DNA of 64,000 bases from Thermohalobaculum sp050331395 (GCA_050331395.1 JBHJGX010000037.1:1-64000), one strand, 5' to 3'; positions 52,656 through 61,552 are shown, counted from the first letter of the stretch. Made by a program: numbers and translations. The notes: generated by a model not told the origin, from the sequence alone.

Positions 52656-52988
52656 TTGATCCGGGCGCTTTTCGTCTGCGGCAAGGGCCGGAGCCGGAGC
52701 CCGACCGCCGCCCAGGTCTTTGCCGAATGGGACGGTGTGGCGACCGATTTCGGCGGGCTCTCGTGCGATGCGGACGACGCCCTAAGCCGGGACCAGATCG
52801 AGTGGGCGAGCCTCATCCTCGTCATGGAACAGCGCCACCGCATTCGCCTCAGCGAACGCTTCGGAGCGGCACTCGCCGGACGGCAGATCGTCGATCTGCG
52901 CGTGCCGGACACCTACACCTTCATGCAGCCCGAACTGGTCGCGCTTCTTGTCGAGCGGGCCGGCCCGCATCTGAGGAGGCGGCGATGA
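52656..52988 (+). CDS. Small low-molecular-weight protein-tyrosine-phosphatase-like protein (COG4551 type)
   Basis: 110 residues from a TTG; no better start exists in frame. The P-loop-like LFVCGKGRSRSPTAAQVF (Cys-x5-Arg) and the late Asp in RVPDTYTFMQPELVALL match the predicted tyrosine phosphatases of COG4551. The stop overlaps the next ATG (ATGA). It sits between cobN and cobO, possibly as a passenger; no known cobalamin role. Confidence 0.7.
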   Translation: MIRALFVCGKGRSRSPTAAQVFAEWDGVATDFGGLSCDADDALSRDQIEWASLILVMEQRHRIRLSERFGAALAGRQIVDLRVPDTYTFMQPELVALLVERAGPHLRRRR

Positions 52989-53476
52989 CAGGACCATGGC
53001 CGAGGGTCCGACGCGCCGGGCCCGAGGAGGACTGGACCGCCGTCCTCGATCTCCTTCACGCGGCCTTCGCCCCTATGGAGGGCCGGATCGACCCGCCCTC
53101 GTCGCTCGCGCGCCTGAGCGCTGCCGATATCGCCACCCGCGCCCGCACCGGCGCGGTTTTCCTCGCCGAAGACCGCAACCGCGCGATCGGCTGCCTCTTC
53201 GCCGAGGCACTGCCGGACGCGCTCTATTGCTCGAAGATCGCGGTCGCTTCCGGCCACCGGGGGCGCGGCCTTGCCCGTGCGCTTCTCGCCGCCGCCGAAC
53301 AGGAGGCCCGCAACCGCGGCCTGCCCGCGCTCACGCTGTCCTCGCGCGTCGAGCTGACCGAGACCCATGCCGCTTTCCGTGCGCTCGGCTTCGCCGAGAC
53401 CGGCCGAAGCGCGCATCCCGGCTTCGACCGCCCGACCTCCGTCGCCTTCCGCCGCCCCCTGGAGCCGCGCCGATGA
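52985..53476 (+). CDS. GNAT family N-acetyltransferase
   Basis: 163 residues. The acetyl-CoA motif reads IAVASGHRGRGLARALL (Q/RxxGxG/A region), with LYCSKIAV before it and AFRALGFAETGR near the end. ATG overlaps the upstream stop, and the gene in turn overlaps the GFA gene, so it is co-transcribed with the cob genes. Substrate unknown. Confidence 0.85.
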   Translation: MTGPWPRVRRAGPEEDWTAVLDLLHAAFAPMEGRIDPPSSLARLSAADIATRARTGAVFLAEDRNRAIGCLFAEALPDALYCSKIAVASGHRGRGLARALLAAAEQEARNRGLPALTLSSRVELTETHAAFRALGFAETGRSAHPGFDRPTSVAFRRPLEPRR

Positions 53477-53883
53477 CCGACCCGGCCGTCCCAACCCGCA
53501 CACGCCGCGGCCACTGCCTTTGCCGAACGGTGCGCTTCGAATATCGCGGCCGCGAGGCCTGGCGTGCCCACTGCCATTGCGAGAGCTGCCGGCGCCAGAC
53601 CGCCTCGCCGTTCACGACCTTCATGGGGGTCCCGGACGGGGCCTGGGCCTGGACGGGGGCCGTGCCGTCGGTTTATCGCTCGTCTCCCGGGGTCGAGCGG
53701 TTCTTCTGCCCGACCTGCGGGGCTCCGGTCGGGTTCCGCGCCGAGCGCTTTCCGGGCGAGATTCATTTTTATGCGGCGCTTCTCGAGGACGCGGCCGATT
53801 TCGTCCCCCGGGGCCATCTCAACTGGAACGAGCGGCTGCCCTGGATCCATATCGCCGACGACTTGCCCAAAAAGGAAGGTTGA
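53473..53883 (+). CDS. GFA / CENP-V family zinc protein
   Basis: 136 residues with the Cys pattern of glutathione-dependent formaldehyde-activating-like proteins: GHCLCRTVRF, AHCHCESCRR, FCPTCGAPVGFR. Two zinc sites are expected. The enzymatic role of most members is unclear. Ends two bases before cobO. Confidence 0.87.
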   Translation: MTDPAVPTRTRRGHCLCRTVRFEYRGREAWRAHCHCESCRRQTASPFTTFMGVPDGAWAWTGAVPSVYRSSPGVERFFCPTCGAPVGFRAERFPGEIHFYAALLEDAADFVPRGHLNWNERLPWIHIADDLPKKEG

Positions 53884-53885
53884 GC

Positions 53886-54500
53886 ATGACCGACGACCCC
53901 GATCTCGCCCGCCACGCCGAGAAGATGGCCAAGAAGAAGGCCTCGCGCGATAAGATCATGGCGACGAAGACCGAGGAGAAAGGTCTGATCATCGTCCATA
54001 CCGGGAAGGGAAAGGGCAAATCGACCGCCGCCTTCGGGATGGTCTTTCGCTGCATCGCGCATGGCATGCCGGCGGCGGTGGTGCAATTCATCAAGGGTGG
54101 GATGGCCACCGGCGAGCGCAGTCTGATCGAGGAGCGCTTCGCCGATATCTGCCAATTTCACACCATGGGCGAGGGCTTTACCTGGGAGACCCAGGACAAG
54201 GCCCGCGATATCGAAATGGCCCGCGCCGCCTGGGAGAAGGCCAAGGAGCTGATCCGGGACGACCGCAACCGCATGGTGCTCCTCGACGAGATCAACATCG
54301 CGATCCGCTACGACTATATCGACGCGGACGAGGTCGTGGCGTTCCTCGTCGCGGAGAAGCCGCCCATGACCCATGTGGTGCTCACGGGCCGCAACGCGGC
54401 CGAGCGGCTGATCGAGGCGGCGGATCTGGTGACCGAGATGGAACTCGTGAAGCACCCCTTCCGCGCCGGCATCAAGGCGCAACAGGGCGTGGAGTATTAG
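53886..54500 (+). CDS. cobO: Cob(I)yrinic acid a,c-diamide adenosyltransferase
   Basis: Adds the 5'-deoxyadenosyl group to cobalt; 204 residues. A Lys-rich N-terminus precedes the P-loop IVHTGKGKGKSTAAFG; VVQFIKGGMATGE, VLLDEINIAIRYDYI and LTGRNA follow, as in CobA/BtuR. Complete. The metallophosphoesterase GTG follows directly. Confidence 0.94.
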   Translation: MTDDPDLARHAEKMAKKKASRDKIMATKTEEKGLIIVHTGKGKGKSTAAFGMVFRCIAHGMPAAVVQFIKGGMATGERSLIEERFADICQFHTMGEGFTWETQDKARDIEMARAAWEKAKELIRDDRNRMVLLDEINIAIRYDYIDADEVVAFLVAEKPPMTHVVLTGRNAAERLIEAADLVTEMELVKHPFRAGIKAQQGVEY

Positions 54501-55403
54501 GTGCTCACACGCCGGGCGTTTTTTCGAGCCGCGCTCGGGGCAACCGGCGCGGCGACGGGCGCGGGCGCCTATGCGTTCGGTATCGAGCCGGGCGTGCGCC
54601 TTGTCACCGCGCGCTGGCAGGTCCGCACGGAGGCCTGGTCCGGCCGTCCGCCGCTGCGGATCGCCGCGCTTGCCGATATTCACATCGGGCCGCCCTGGGT
54701 CACGCTCGCCCGTCTCGAGCGCATCGTCGCGCGCACCAACGCCCTCGAGGCGGATCTGATCGTCCTTCTCGGCGACTATGTGGCCGGGCACCGCTTCGTC
54801 AGCCGACCGGTTCCGGTCACCGAGGTCGCCCGGGTGCTGGCCGGGCTCCGCGCGCCCCTCGGCGTGCATGCGATCCTCGGCAATCACGACTGGTGGGACG
54901 ACTTGAGCGCCCAACGCGATCGCCGCGGGCCGATCATCGCCCATCGGGCCCTCGAGGCCGTCGGCATTCCCGTGCTCGAGAACGCGGCAATCCGCCTCGC
55001 GCATCGGAGGCAAGCCGTCTGGCTCGCCGGGCTCGGCGACCAACTCGCCTTTCTGCCGAGCCGACGGCCGGGGCGCATCGGGGTCGACGACCTGCCGGCC
55101 ACCCTCGCCGCGCTCAGCGACGACGCACCCGCGATCCTGCTCGCCCACGAGCCCGATATCTTTCCCGCGGTCCCGGAGCGGGTCGCGCTCACGCTCTCGG
55201 GCCACACCCATGGCGGGCAGGTCCGGCTCCTCGGTTACTCGCCCGTAGTGCCCTCGCGCTATGGCAACCGCTACGCCTATGGCCATGTCACAGAGCGGGG
55301 GCGCCACCTCGTCGTCTCGGGCGGGATCGGCTGCTCGATCCTGCCCGTGCGCGTCGGCGTGCCGCCCGAGATCACGCTCGTCACGCTCGAGGCCCCGCCG
55401 TGA
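54501..55403 (+). CDS. Tat-exported metallophosphoesterase (YaeI-like)
   Basis: 300 residues, GTG start abutting the cobO stop. The N-terminus LTRRAFFRAALGATGAATGA is a twin-arginine signal, so it is exported folded. Calcineurin-type motifs: LADIHIG (D-x-H), LLGDYV (GD), LGNHDWWDD (GNHD), LLAHEPD and SGHTHGGQVR. A nucleotide or phospholipid-head-group substrate is possible. Its place between cobO and cobQ is curious. Its TGA overlaps the cobQ GTG. Confidence 0.88.
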   Translation: MLTRRAFFRAALGATGAATGAGAYAFGIEPGVRLVTARWQVRTEAWSGRPPLRIAALADIHIGPPWVTLARLERIVARTNALEADLIVLLGDYVAGHRFVSRPVPVTEVARVLAGLRAPLGVHAILGNHDWWDDLSAQRDRRGPIIAHRALEAVGIPVLENAAIRLAHRRQAVWLAGLGDQLAFLPSRRPGRIGVDDLPATLAALSDDAPAILLAHEPDIFPAVPERVALTLSGHTHGGQVRLLGYSPVVPSRYGNRYAYGHVTERGRHLVVSGGIGCSILPVRVGVPPEITLVTLEAPP

Positions 55404-56887
55404 CCGCCGCGCTAATGATCCAAGGCGCGGGCTCGAATGTGGGCAAATCCGTGCTCGTCGCGGGCCTTGCCCGGGCCTTCACGCTCCGAGGGCTCCGCGT
55501 CGCCCCCTTCAAGCCGCAGAACATGTCGAACAACGCCGCCGTGACGGTGGACGGGGGCGAGATCGGCCGCGCCCAGGCCCTCCAGGCCCGCGCAGCGGGG
55601 CGCGAACCGATCACCGACATGAACCCGGTGCTCTTGAAGCCCGAGACCGAACCCGGCGCCCACGTCGTCCTCCAAGGCCGTCGGATCGCCACCTGCCGGG
55701 CGGGCGCCTATGCGCGCCTTAAACCGACGCTCCTGGCCCCGGTGCTCGAGAGCTTCCACCGGCTCGCCGCGGACGCCGATCTCGTCCTCGTCGAAGGGGC
55801 GGGATCGCCGGCCGAGATCAACCTCCGCGCGGGCGATATCGCCAATATGGGCTTCGCCCGGGCGGCCGGCGTGCCGGTGATCCTTGTGGGCGACATCGAC
55901 CGGGGCGGCGTGATCGCAAGCCTCGTCGGCCACAAGGCGGTGCTCGATCCGGCCGATGCCGCGCAAATTGCAGGCTTTCTCGTCAACAAGTTCCGCGGCG
56001 ACCCGGCGCTTTTCGCGGACGGCTATGCGCAGATCGAGGCCCGAACCGGCTGGCGGGGCTTCGGCACCGTCCCCTGGTTCCCCGCGGCCCACCGCCTGCC
56101 CGCCGAGGACGCGCTCGAGATCCGCTCCGCAGATCCCGACGGCGCCGCCGACGCCCGCGTCCGGATCGCCTGCCCGGTCCTCTCGCGGATCGCGAATTTC
56201 GACGATCTCGACCCGCTCAAGCTCGCTCCCGGCGTGGCGGTCGTCATGGTCCGCCCGGGCGAGGCGCTGCCCGGCGATGCGGATCTCGTCATTTTGCCCG
56301 GCTCGAAATCCACCCGCGGCGACCTCGCCTTCCTGCGCGATCAGGGCTGGGACATCGATCTGCGGGCGCATCTGCGCCGCGGCGGACGGGTGCTCGGGCT
56401 GTGCGGCGGTTATCAGATGCTCGGGCGGCGGATCGCCGATCCGGACGGCATCGAGGGCCCGCCCGGGGCAAACGACGGCCTCGGGCTCCTCGATGTGGAG
56501 ACGGTGATGACGCCCGAGAAACGCCTCGCCCGTGTCGCCGGGCGCCATCTCGCCACCGACACCGAGATTGCCGGTTACGAGATGCATATCGGTCGGACCG
56601 ACGGGCCGGATCGGGCGCGGCCCATGCTCGCGCTCGACGGCCGCGGCGAGGGTGCGACCTCGCCGGACGGCCGGGTCGCGGGCACCTATCTCCACGGGCT
56701 TTTCGCCGCCGACCCCTTCCGCAAGGCCTATCTGGCCGGGCTCGGCGCGCCGCCAGGCGGCGAGGCCTACGCCGCCGCAGTCGACGCAACCCTCGATGCC
56801 CTCGCCGGCCATCTCGACGCGCATCTCGATCTCGACGGGCTTCTGGCGGCGGCCGGCGCAATCCCACCGGTCCCGCATCTTCGCTGA
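55400..56887 (+). CDS. cobQ: Cobyric acid synthase
   Basis: Amidates the b, d, e and g side chains; 495 residues, GTG start overlapping the upstream stop. The N-terminal ATP domain has QGAGSNVGKSVLVAGLAR and PFKPQNMSNNAAVT. The glutamine amidotransferase domain has ILPGSKSTRGDL, the nucleophile in GLCGGYQMLGRRI and the His in GYEMHIG, ending GTYLHGLF. Last gene of the riboswitch-led operon. Confidence 0.95.
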   Translation: MTAALMIQGAGSNVGKSVLVAGLARAFTLRGLRVAPFKPQNMSNNAAVTVDGGEIGRAQALQARAAGREPITDMNPVLLKPETEPGAHVVLQGRRIATCRAGAYARLKPTLLAPVLESFHRLAADADLVLVEGAGSPAEINLRAGDIANMGFARAAGVPVILVGDIDRGGVIASLVGHKAVLDPADAAQIAGFLVNKFRGDPALFADGYAQIEARTGWRGFGTVPWFPAAHRLPAEDALEIRSADPDGAADARVRIACPVLSRIANFDDLDPLKLAPGVAVVMVRPGEALPGDADLVILPGSKSTRGDLAFLRDQGWDIDLRAHLRRGGRVLGLCGGYQMLGRRIADPDGIEGPPGANDGLGLLDVETVMTPEKRLARVAGRHLATDTEIAGYEMHIGRTDGPDRARPMLALDGRGEGATSPDGRVAGTYLHGLFAADPFRKAYLAGLGAPPGGEAYAAAVDATLDALAGHLDAHLDLDGLLAAAGAIPPVPHLR

Positions 56888-56950
56888 GGCCGGGCCCCCG
56901 CGGCACCGGCCCGGTCCCCGGGCCGCGGCGCGGATCTCATGGCCTGTCCG

Positions 56951-56972
56951 GGTCCCCCCTCGCGGGGGATCC
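56951..56972 (+). terminator. Hairpin after cobQ
   Basis: GGTCCCCCC-type stem (56951 onward) pairs with GGGGGATCC ending at 56972. It lies between cobQ and the convergent DUF1636 gene. No T-run. Confidence 0.45.
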
Positions 56973-57039
56973 GGTCAGGTCTGCCGGCACGAAGCGCCTT
57001 GGTCCCGCCCTGCGCCTTCACCTCCCCGTTGCTGCAGCC

Positions 57040-57405
57040 TCAGACCGGCGGCACCCTCGCGACGAAATGTCCCTTCACCGCCGGAGGCCATTGGCGGAAC
57101 GGCACCACGCCCGTGTCGCTTTGTGCATGGAGCGCCGCATAGGCGAGGACCGCCGCCGCCGCCTCCGGGCCCGGCACGAAGCGCCCGAGCACATAGGTCA
57201 TCTTGCCCGGCGCCGAGACCGCCACGTTGCACGCCCGATCGCAGCCCATCAGGCATTGGACAGGCCGGATTTCCACTCCTCCGTCGCCCGAATGCGCCCG
57301 TTCGATTTCATCGAGGAAAGCTTCGCCGCAGGCCGGTTCCTCGGTCAGAGCCTTGCGGTCGGCCGCGCGGCACGTGGTGCAGACGGTCAGCGTGGTGGGG
57401 GTCAT
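57040..57405 (-). CDS. DUF1636 family metal-binding (ferredoxin-like) protein
   Basis: 121 residues; ATG 57405 with GGAG upstream. Four conserved Cys (VCTTCR, ACGEAF, QCLMGCDRACN) resemble a thioredoxin-like [2Fe-2S] ferredoxin. The family is often found beside cobalamin genes in Alphaproteobacteria; a redox role in corrin synthesis or cobalt reduction is a guess. Convergent with cobQ and divergent from the exosortase gene. Confidence 0.82.
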   Translation of the reverse strand: MTPTTLTVCTTCRAADRKALTEEPACGEAFLDEIERAHSGDGGVEIRPVQCLMGCDRACNVAVSAPGKMTYVLGRFVPGPEAAAAVLAYAALHAQSDTGVVPFRQWPPAVKGHFVARVPPV

Positions 57406-57593
57406 GCGCTTCTCCGGAGTGTCTCGCATCGGCACGCTACGGACCGCGTTCCACCGGGACAAGCGGCAATCCCTTCACGGAAATGCGCTTTGCACCTCGG
57501 TGCCGCTTTGCTAGACCCCTGAGGGTGGGTGGCAAGATCTGCAACTGCGGGACTTTGCCCTCGCAGTGGTATGGGCGACAGCGGATTTCCAAG

Positions 57594-59198
57594 ATGAGTG
57601 ATACCCCCATGGAACGCGGAGCGCTGCGGGCGCCCATTGGGTTCGGCATAACCGCCGGGACACTCATGCTCTTCGTGGCGCTCGGGGCCGCCGGCGTGGT
57701 CTTCTGGAGCGGGATCGTCTCGCTCGCCCGCGCCTGGTCGGTGCCCGAATACAGCCACGGCCCGCTGATCCCGGTGATTTCGGGGTATCTGTTCCTGCGC
57801 CAGATGAAGCAGGTGCCCGCGAGCGTCGAGCCGGTCACGGATCGCTGGCCGGGCGTGGCGCTCATGGTCTTCGCGCTCGCCATCGGCGTCCTCGGCAATC
57901 TCGCCCGCATCCCCGACATCGTCACCTATGCGATGATCATTTGGGTCTATTCGGTGATCCTGATCAGCTTCGGGTTCAAACGCGGTTGGGTCTTTTGGCC
58001 ACCCGTATTGCACCTCGTCTTCATGCTGCCGTTGCCCAATATCGTCTATTGGAAGCTGTCGCTTTGGCTGCAAATGGTCTCCTCAGAGATCGGGGTTGCC
58101 TTTATTTCGCTCGTCGGCATCCCGGTTTATCTTGAGGGCAATATTATCGACTTGGGCGTTTATCGGCTGCACGTGGCCGAGGCCTGTTCGGGGCTGCGCT
58201 ATCTCTTCCCGGTGATGAGCTTCAGCTACATCTTCGCCGTGCTTTATGGCGGTCCGACCTGGCACAAAGCGGTGATCCTGCTCTCCGCAGCACCGATCAC
58301 CGTGCTGATGAACAGCGTGCGCGTCGGCATCATCGGCGTCATGGTCGATAATGTCGGCATCGAGTGGGCCGAAGGCTTCATGCATTGGTTCGAGGGCTGG
58401 GTGATTTTCATCGCCTGTATCCTCATCCTTTTCGGGCTCGCCGCCCTCATGCAGCGCTTGCAGGCCGAGCCAAAGCCGCTGTCGCAATCGATCGACATGG
58501 ACACCGAGGGGCTCGGCCATGAGATCGGCCGTGTCCGGGCGATCGCGCCGTCTTTTGCCCTCGGCACCGCGACGGCGATGATGGTGCTGCTCGCCGGCGG
58601 GATGACGCTTGCCCCCGAGCGGGGACAGACGGCGCCCGAACGGGTGCCCTTCGTGCTTTTCCCGAAAGAACTCGGCGCATGGTCTGGCGACACTGAACTC
58701 CTCGAGCCGATGGTCGAAGACACGCTCGGCGCGAGCGACTATATTGCCGCGACCTATACACGCTTCGACACGCCGCCGATCGACTTCTTCGTGGCCTATT
58801 ACAAGGACCAGACCCGCGGGGAGGTGATCCACAGCCCCGAAGTCTGTCTCCCAGCCGGCGGATGGGAAATGTCGACCATCGCGCCCAAAGAGGTGTCGAT
58901 CCCGCTCGCCAGTGGCGGCACCCAGGACTTCCGGTTGATCCGGGCGATCATCCTCAAGGAGAACGAGCGCCGGCTGGTCTATTACTGGTTCGAACAGCGC
59001 GGCAAACGCTTGACCAACGACTACCTCGCCAAAGCTTCGACCATCTATGACAGCCTGATGATGGGCCGGTCGGACGGCGCCCTCGTACGCTTCGTGACGC
59101 CCATCGAACCGACCGAGACCGTGGCTGCGGCCGAAGCCCGGTTGCAGGGTTTCATGGAGCACGCGCTCGACAAGTTACCCGAATACGTGCCCGAGTGA
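57594..59198 (+). CDS. xrtD: Exosortase D fused to EpsI domain (XrtD type)
   Basis: 534 residues. Residues 1-300 are a polytopic exosortase with the catalytic triad visible: Cys198 in AEACSGLRYLFP, Arg243 in MNSVRVGIIG and His264 in FMHWFEGW. Residues about 320-534 are an EpsI (DUF3485) domain with HSPEVCLPAGGWEM and RRLVYYWFEQ. Exosortases cleave and anchor PEP-CTERM-like proteins during exopolysaccharide export; the D type pairs with VPEID-CTERM proteins. No such target is obvious in the window. The start lacks a strong ribosome site; Met6 is an alternative. Confidence 0.87.
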   Translation: MSDTPMERGALRAPIGFGITAGTLMLFVALGAAGVVFWSGIVSLARAWSVPEYSHGPLIPVISGYLFLRQMKQVPASVEPVTDRWPGVALMVFALAIGVLGNLARIPDIVTYAMIIWVYSVILISFGFKRGWVFWPPVLHLVFMLPLPNIVYWKLSLWLQMVSSEIGVAFISLVGIPVYLEGNIIDLGVYRLHVAEACSGLRYLFPVMSFSYIFAVLYGGPTWHKAVILLSAAPITVLMNSVRVGIIGVMVDNVGIEWAEGFMHWFEGWVIFIACILILFGLAALMQRLQAEPKPLSQSIDMDTEGLGHEIGRVRAIAPSFALGTATAMMVLLAGGMTLAPERGQTAPERVPFVLFPKELGAWSGDTELLEPMVEDTLGASDYIAATYTRFDTPPIDFFVAYYKDQTRGEVIHSPEVCLPAGGWEMSTIAPKEVSIPLASGGTQDFRLIRAIILKENERRLVYYWFEQRGKRLTNDYLAKASTIYDSLMMGRSDGALVRFVTPIEPTETVAAAEARLQGFMEHALDKLPEYVPE

Positions 59199-59284
59199 GT
59201 AAGCCGCACCGGGGTCACGCGCCGGTGTGCGCCGCCGCCATCGAGACCGCCGCCGCGCGGACCTGACGCCCTAGCGCAAGCGTC

Positions 59285-61552
59285 TCAAGCGCATTTCGAA
59301 AAGCCGCAATCGAGACAGACCGTACAACCCTCTTGCATCGCCGTGTTATAGCTCCCGCACGCCTCGCAGGTGGCCGGGACTGCGCCCGAGGACGCGATTG
59401 CCCGATCGGACGGGTCGGCGGAGATCCCGGCCCCTGGCGCCGCGATGAAACAGATGGCGATCAGGTGCTGCTCAATCACCCCGCCGATTGCCGCGAGGAT
59501 GGACGGCACGTAACGCCCCTCGATCCAGGCGCCGCCGCGCGGATCAAAGACCGCCTTCAACTCCTCGACGACAAAGCTCACATCTCCGCCCCGGCGGAAC
59601 ACGGCCGAGATCATCCGCGTCAGCGCGACGATCCAAGCATAATGCTCCATGTTCTTCGAGTTGATGAAGATCTCGAAGGGCCGCCGGCGCCCGTCCACGA
59701 CGATGTCGTTGAGCGTGACATAGAGCGCATGGGGGCTGCCTGGCCATTTGAGCTTATAGGTTAGGCCCTCGAGGCTGGCTGGACGCTCGAGCGGATCCGA
59801 CAGCCAAACCACATCGCTCCCGCCCTCGACCGATTGGGGCGGGGCCTCGGCGGCCGTCTCCGTCTCAACTGAGAGCACCGAGCCGGTGACCGCGTTCGGC
59901 CGGTAGGTCGTGCAGCCTTTGCAGCCCGCCCGGTAGGCCTCGGTGTAGACATCCTTGAACGCGGCGAAATCGATCTCTGCGGGCACGTTCACCGTCTTGG
60001 AGATCGAGCTGTCCACATGGCGCTGCGCCGCCGCCTGCATCCGGATATGGTCGGAGGGCGCCAAGCTCTGCGCATCCACCGCATAATCCGGCAAGGGCGC
60101 GTCCCCCATCACCTCGCGCCAGCGTGCAACCGCGAAATCCTCGACGGTCTCCTCGGTCTTCGAGCCGTCGGGCTGGGTGACGGCGCGCGTGTAGCGCATG
60201 GCGAAAATCGGCTCGATCCCGCTCGAGACATTGCCGGCGAGGAGCGAAATCGTGCCCGTCGGCGCGATGGAGGTCAGCAGCGCGTTCCGGATGCCGTGCC
60301 GGGCGATGCCGTCGCGGATGTCTTTGGGCAGCCGGGCCACCGTCTCTCCGGCGAGGTATTTCTCCCGATCGAACAGCGGGAACGCCCCTTTCTCCTCGGC
60401 GAGCGCGACCGACGCCCGATATGCCGCCCGCGAGATCGTGCCGAGCCAGCGGTCGGTCAGCGCAACCGCCGCGTCCGAGCCATAGCGCACCCGGCACATG
60501 GTCAGCGCGTCGGCGAGCCCGGTGACGCCGAGGCCGATCCGGCGCTTGGCGCGCGCCTCTTCGGCCTGCTGCGGCAGGGGAAACCGGCTGGCGTCGATGG
60601 TGTTATCCATCATCCGGACTGCGGTCGCGACCAACCGCTCGAGCCCGTCCTCGTCGATCCCCGCCCCCTCCGTGAACGGGGCATCGACCAGCACCGCCAA
60701 GTTGATCGAGCCGAGCAGACAGGCGCCGTAAGGCGGCAGGGGCTGTTCGCCGCAAGGATTTGTGGCCGCGATGGTCTCGACATACCACAAATTGTTCGCG
60801 CGATTGATCCGGTCGATGAAGATCACGCCCGGCTCGGCATAGTCGTAGGTCGCCCGCATGATTTTGTCCCAAAGCGCGCGCGCCCGGATCGTGCGGACGA
60901 CCCGGCCCTCGAACACCAGGTCCCAAGGCGCGTCGGCGGCGACCGCCTCCATGAAGGCGTCGGTCGCGAGCACCGACAGGTTGAACATCCGCAGGCGGCT
61001 CCGGTCCCCCTTGGCGGCAACGAATTCCTCGATATCCGGATGATCGCAGCGGAGCGTAGCCATCATCGCGCCCCGGCGGCTCCCCGCCGACATGATCGTC
61101 CGGCACATGGCGTCCCAGACATCCATGAACGAGAGCGGGCCGGACGCGTCGGCACCCACGCCTTTGACGGGCGCGCCTTTCGGCCGGATCGTCGAGAAAT
61201 CGTATCCGATCCCGCCGCCCTGCAGCATGGTGAGAGCAGCTTCATTGAGGCTCTCGAAGATGCCGGCCATCGAGTCGGCGATCGTGCCCATCACGAAGCA
61301 GTTGAAGAGCGTCACCGAACGCTCGGTCCCGGCGCCGGCGAGGATCCGTCCAGCCGGCAGAAACCGGAAGCCGTCGAGCGCGGCGCGGAACTCGGGCGCC
61401 CAGCGGGCGGGATCGGCCTCGACGGCGGCGAGCGCCTGGGCCACGCGGTCGAAGGTGTCCTCGAGCGTCACGTCCACGGGGCGCCCTTGAGCGCCTTTGA
61501 GGCGGTATTTCATGTCCCAGATCGCTTCGGCGACCGGCGCGGCAAACGTCAT
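59285..61552 (-). CDS. nrdJ: Adenosylcobalamin-dependent ribonucleotide reductase (class II)
   Basis: Reduces ribonucleotides to deoxyribonucleotides using AdoCbl, with or without oxygen; 755 residues. ATG 61552 has GGAGG eight bases upstream. Key parts: LFNCFVMG (redox Cys), GGGIGYDFSTIRPKG, NPCGEQPLPPYGACLLGSIN with the thiyl-radical Cys, TSIAPTGTISLLAG, and a C-terminal Cys cluster CEACG...CTVCLDCGFSKCA for re-reduction and zinc. No nrdAB or nrdR in the window. It consumes the coenzyme made by the neighbouring operons. Confidence 0.95.
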   Translation of the reverse strand: MTFAAPVAEAIWDMKYRLKGAQGRPVDVTLEDTFDRVAQALAAVEADPARWAPEFRAALDGFRFLPAGRILAGAGTERSVTLFNCFVMGTIADSMAGIFESLNEAALTMLQGGGIGYDFSTIRPKGAPVKGVGADASGPLSFMDVWDAMCRTIMSAGSRRGAMMATLRCDHPDIEEFVAAKGDRSRLRMFNLSVLATDAFMEAVAADAPWDLVFEGRVVRTIRARALWDKIMRATYDYAEPGVIFIDRINRANNLWYVETIAATNPCGEQPLPPYGACLLGSINLAVLVDAPFTEGAGIDEDGLERLVATAVRMMDNTIDASRFPLPQQAEEARAKRRIGLGVTGLADALTMCRVRYGSDAAVALTDRWLGTISRAAYRASVALAEEKGAFPLFDREKYLAGETVARLPKDIRDGIARHGIRNALLTSIAPTGTISLLAGNVSSGIEPIFAMRYTRAVTQPDGSKTEETVEDFAVARWREVMGDAPLPDYAVDAQSLAPSDHIRMQAAAQRHVDSSISKTVNVPAEIDFAAFKDVYTEAYRAGCKGCTTYRPNAVTGSVLSVETETAAEAPPQSVEGGSDVVWLSDPLERPASLEGLTYKLKWPGSPHALYVTLNDIVVDGRRRPFEIFINSKNMEHYAWIVALTRMISAVFRRGGDVSFVVEELKAVFDPRGGAWIEGRYVPSILAAIGGVIEQHLIAICFIAAPGAGISADPSDRAIASSGAVPATCEACGSYNTAMQEGCTVCLDCGFSKCA

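Noticed and set aside
57406..57593. Cobalamin riboswitch between DUF1636 and exosortase genes
   Set aside because: No B12 box or core junction on either strand.
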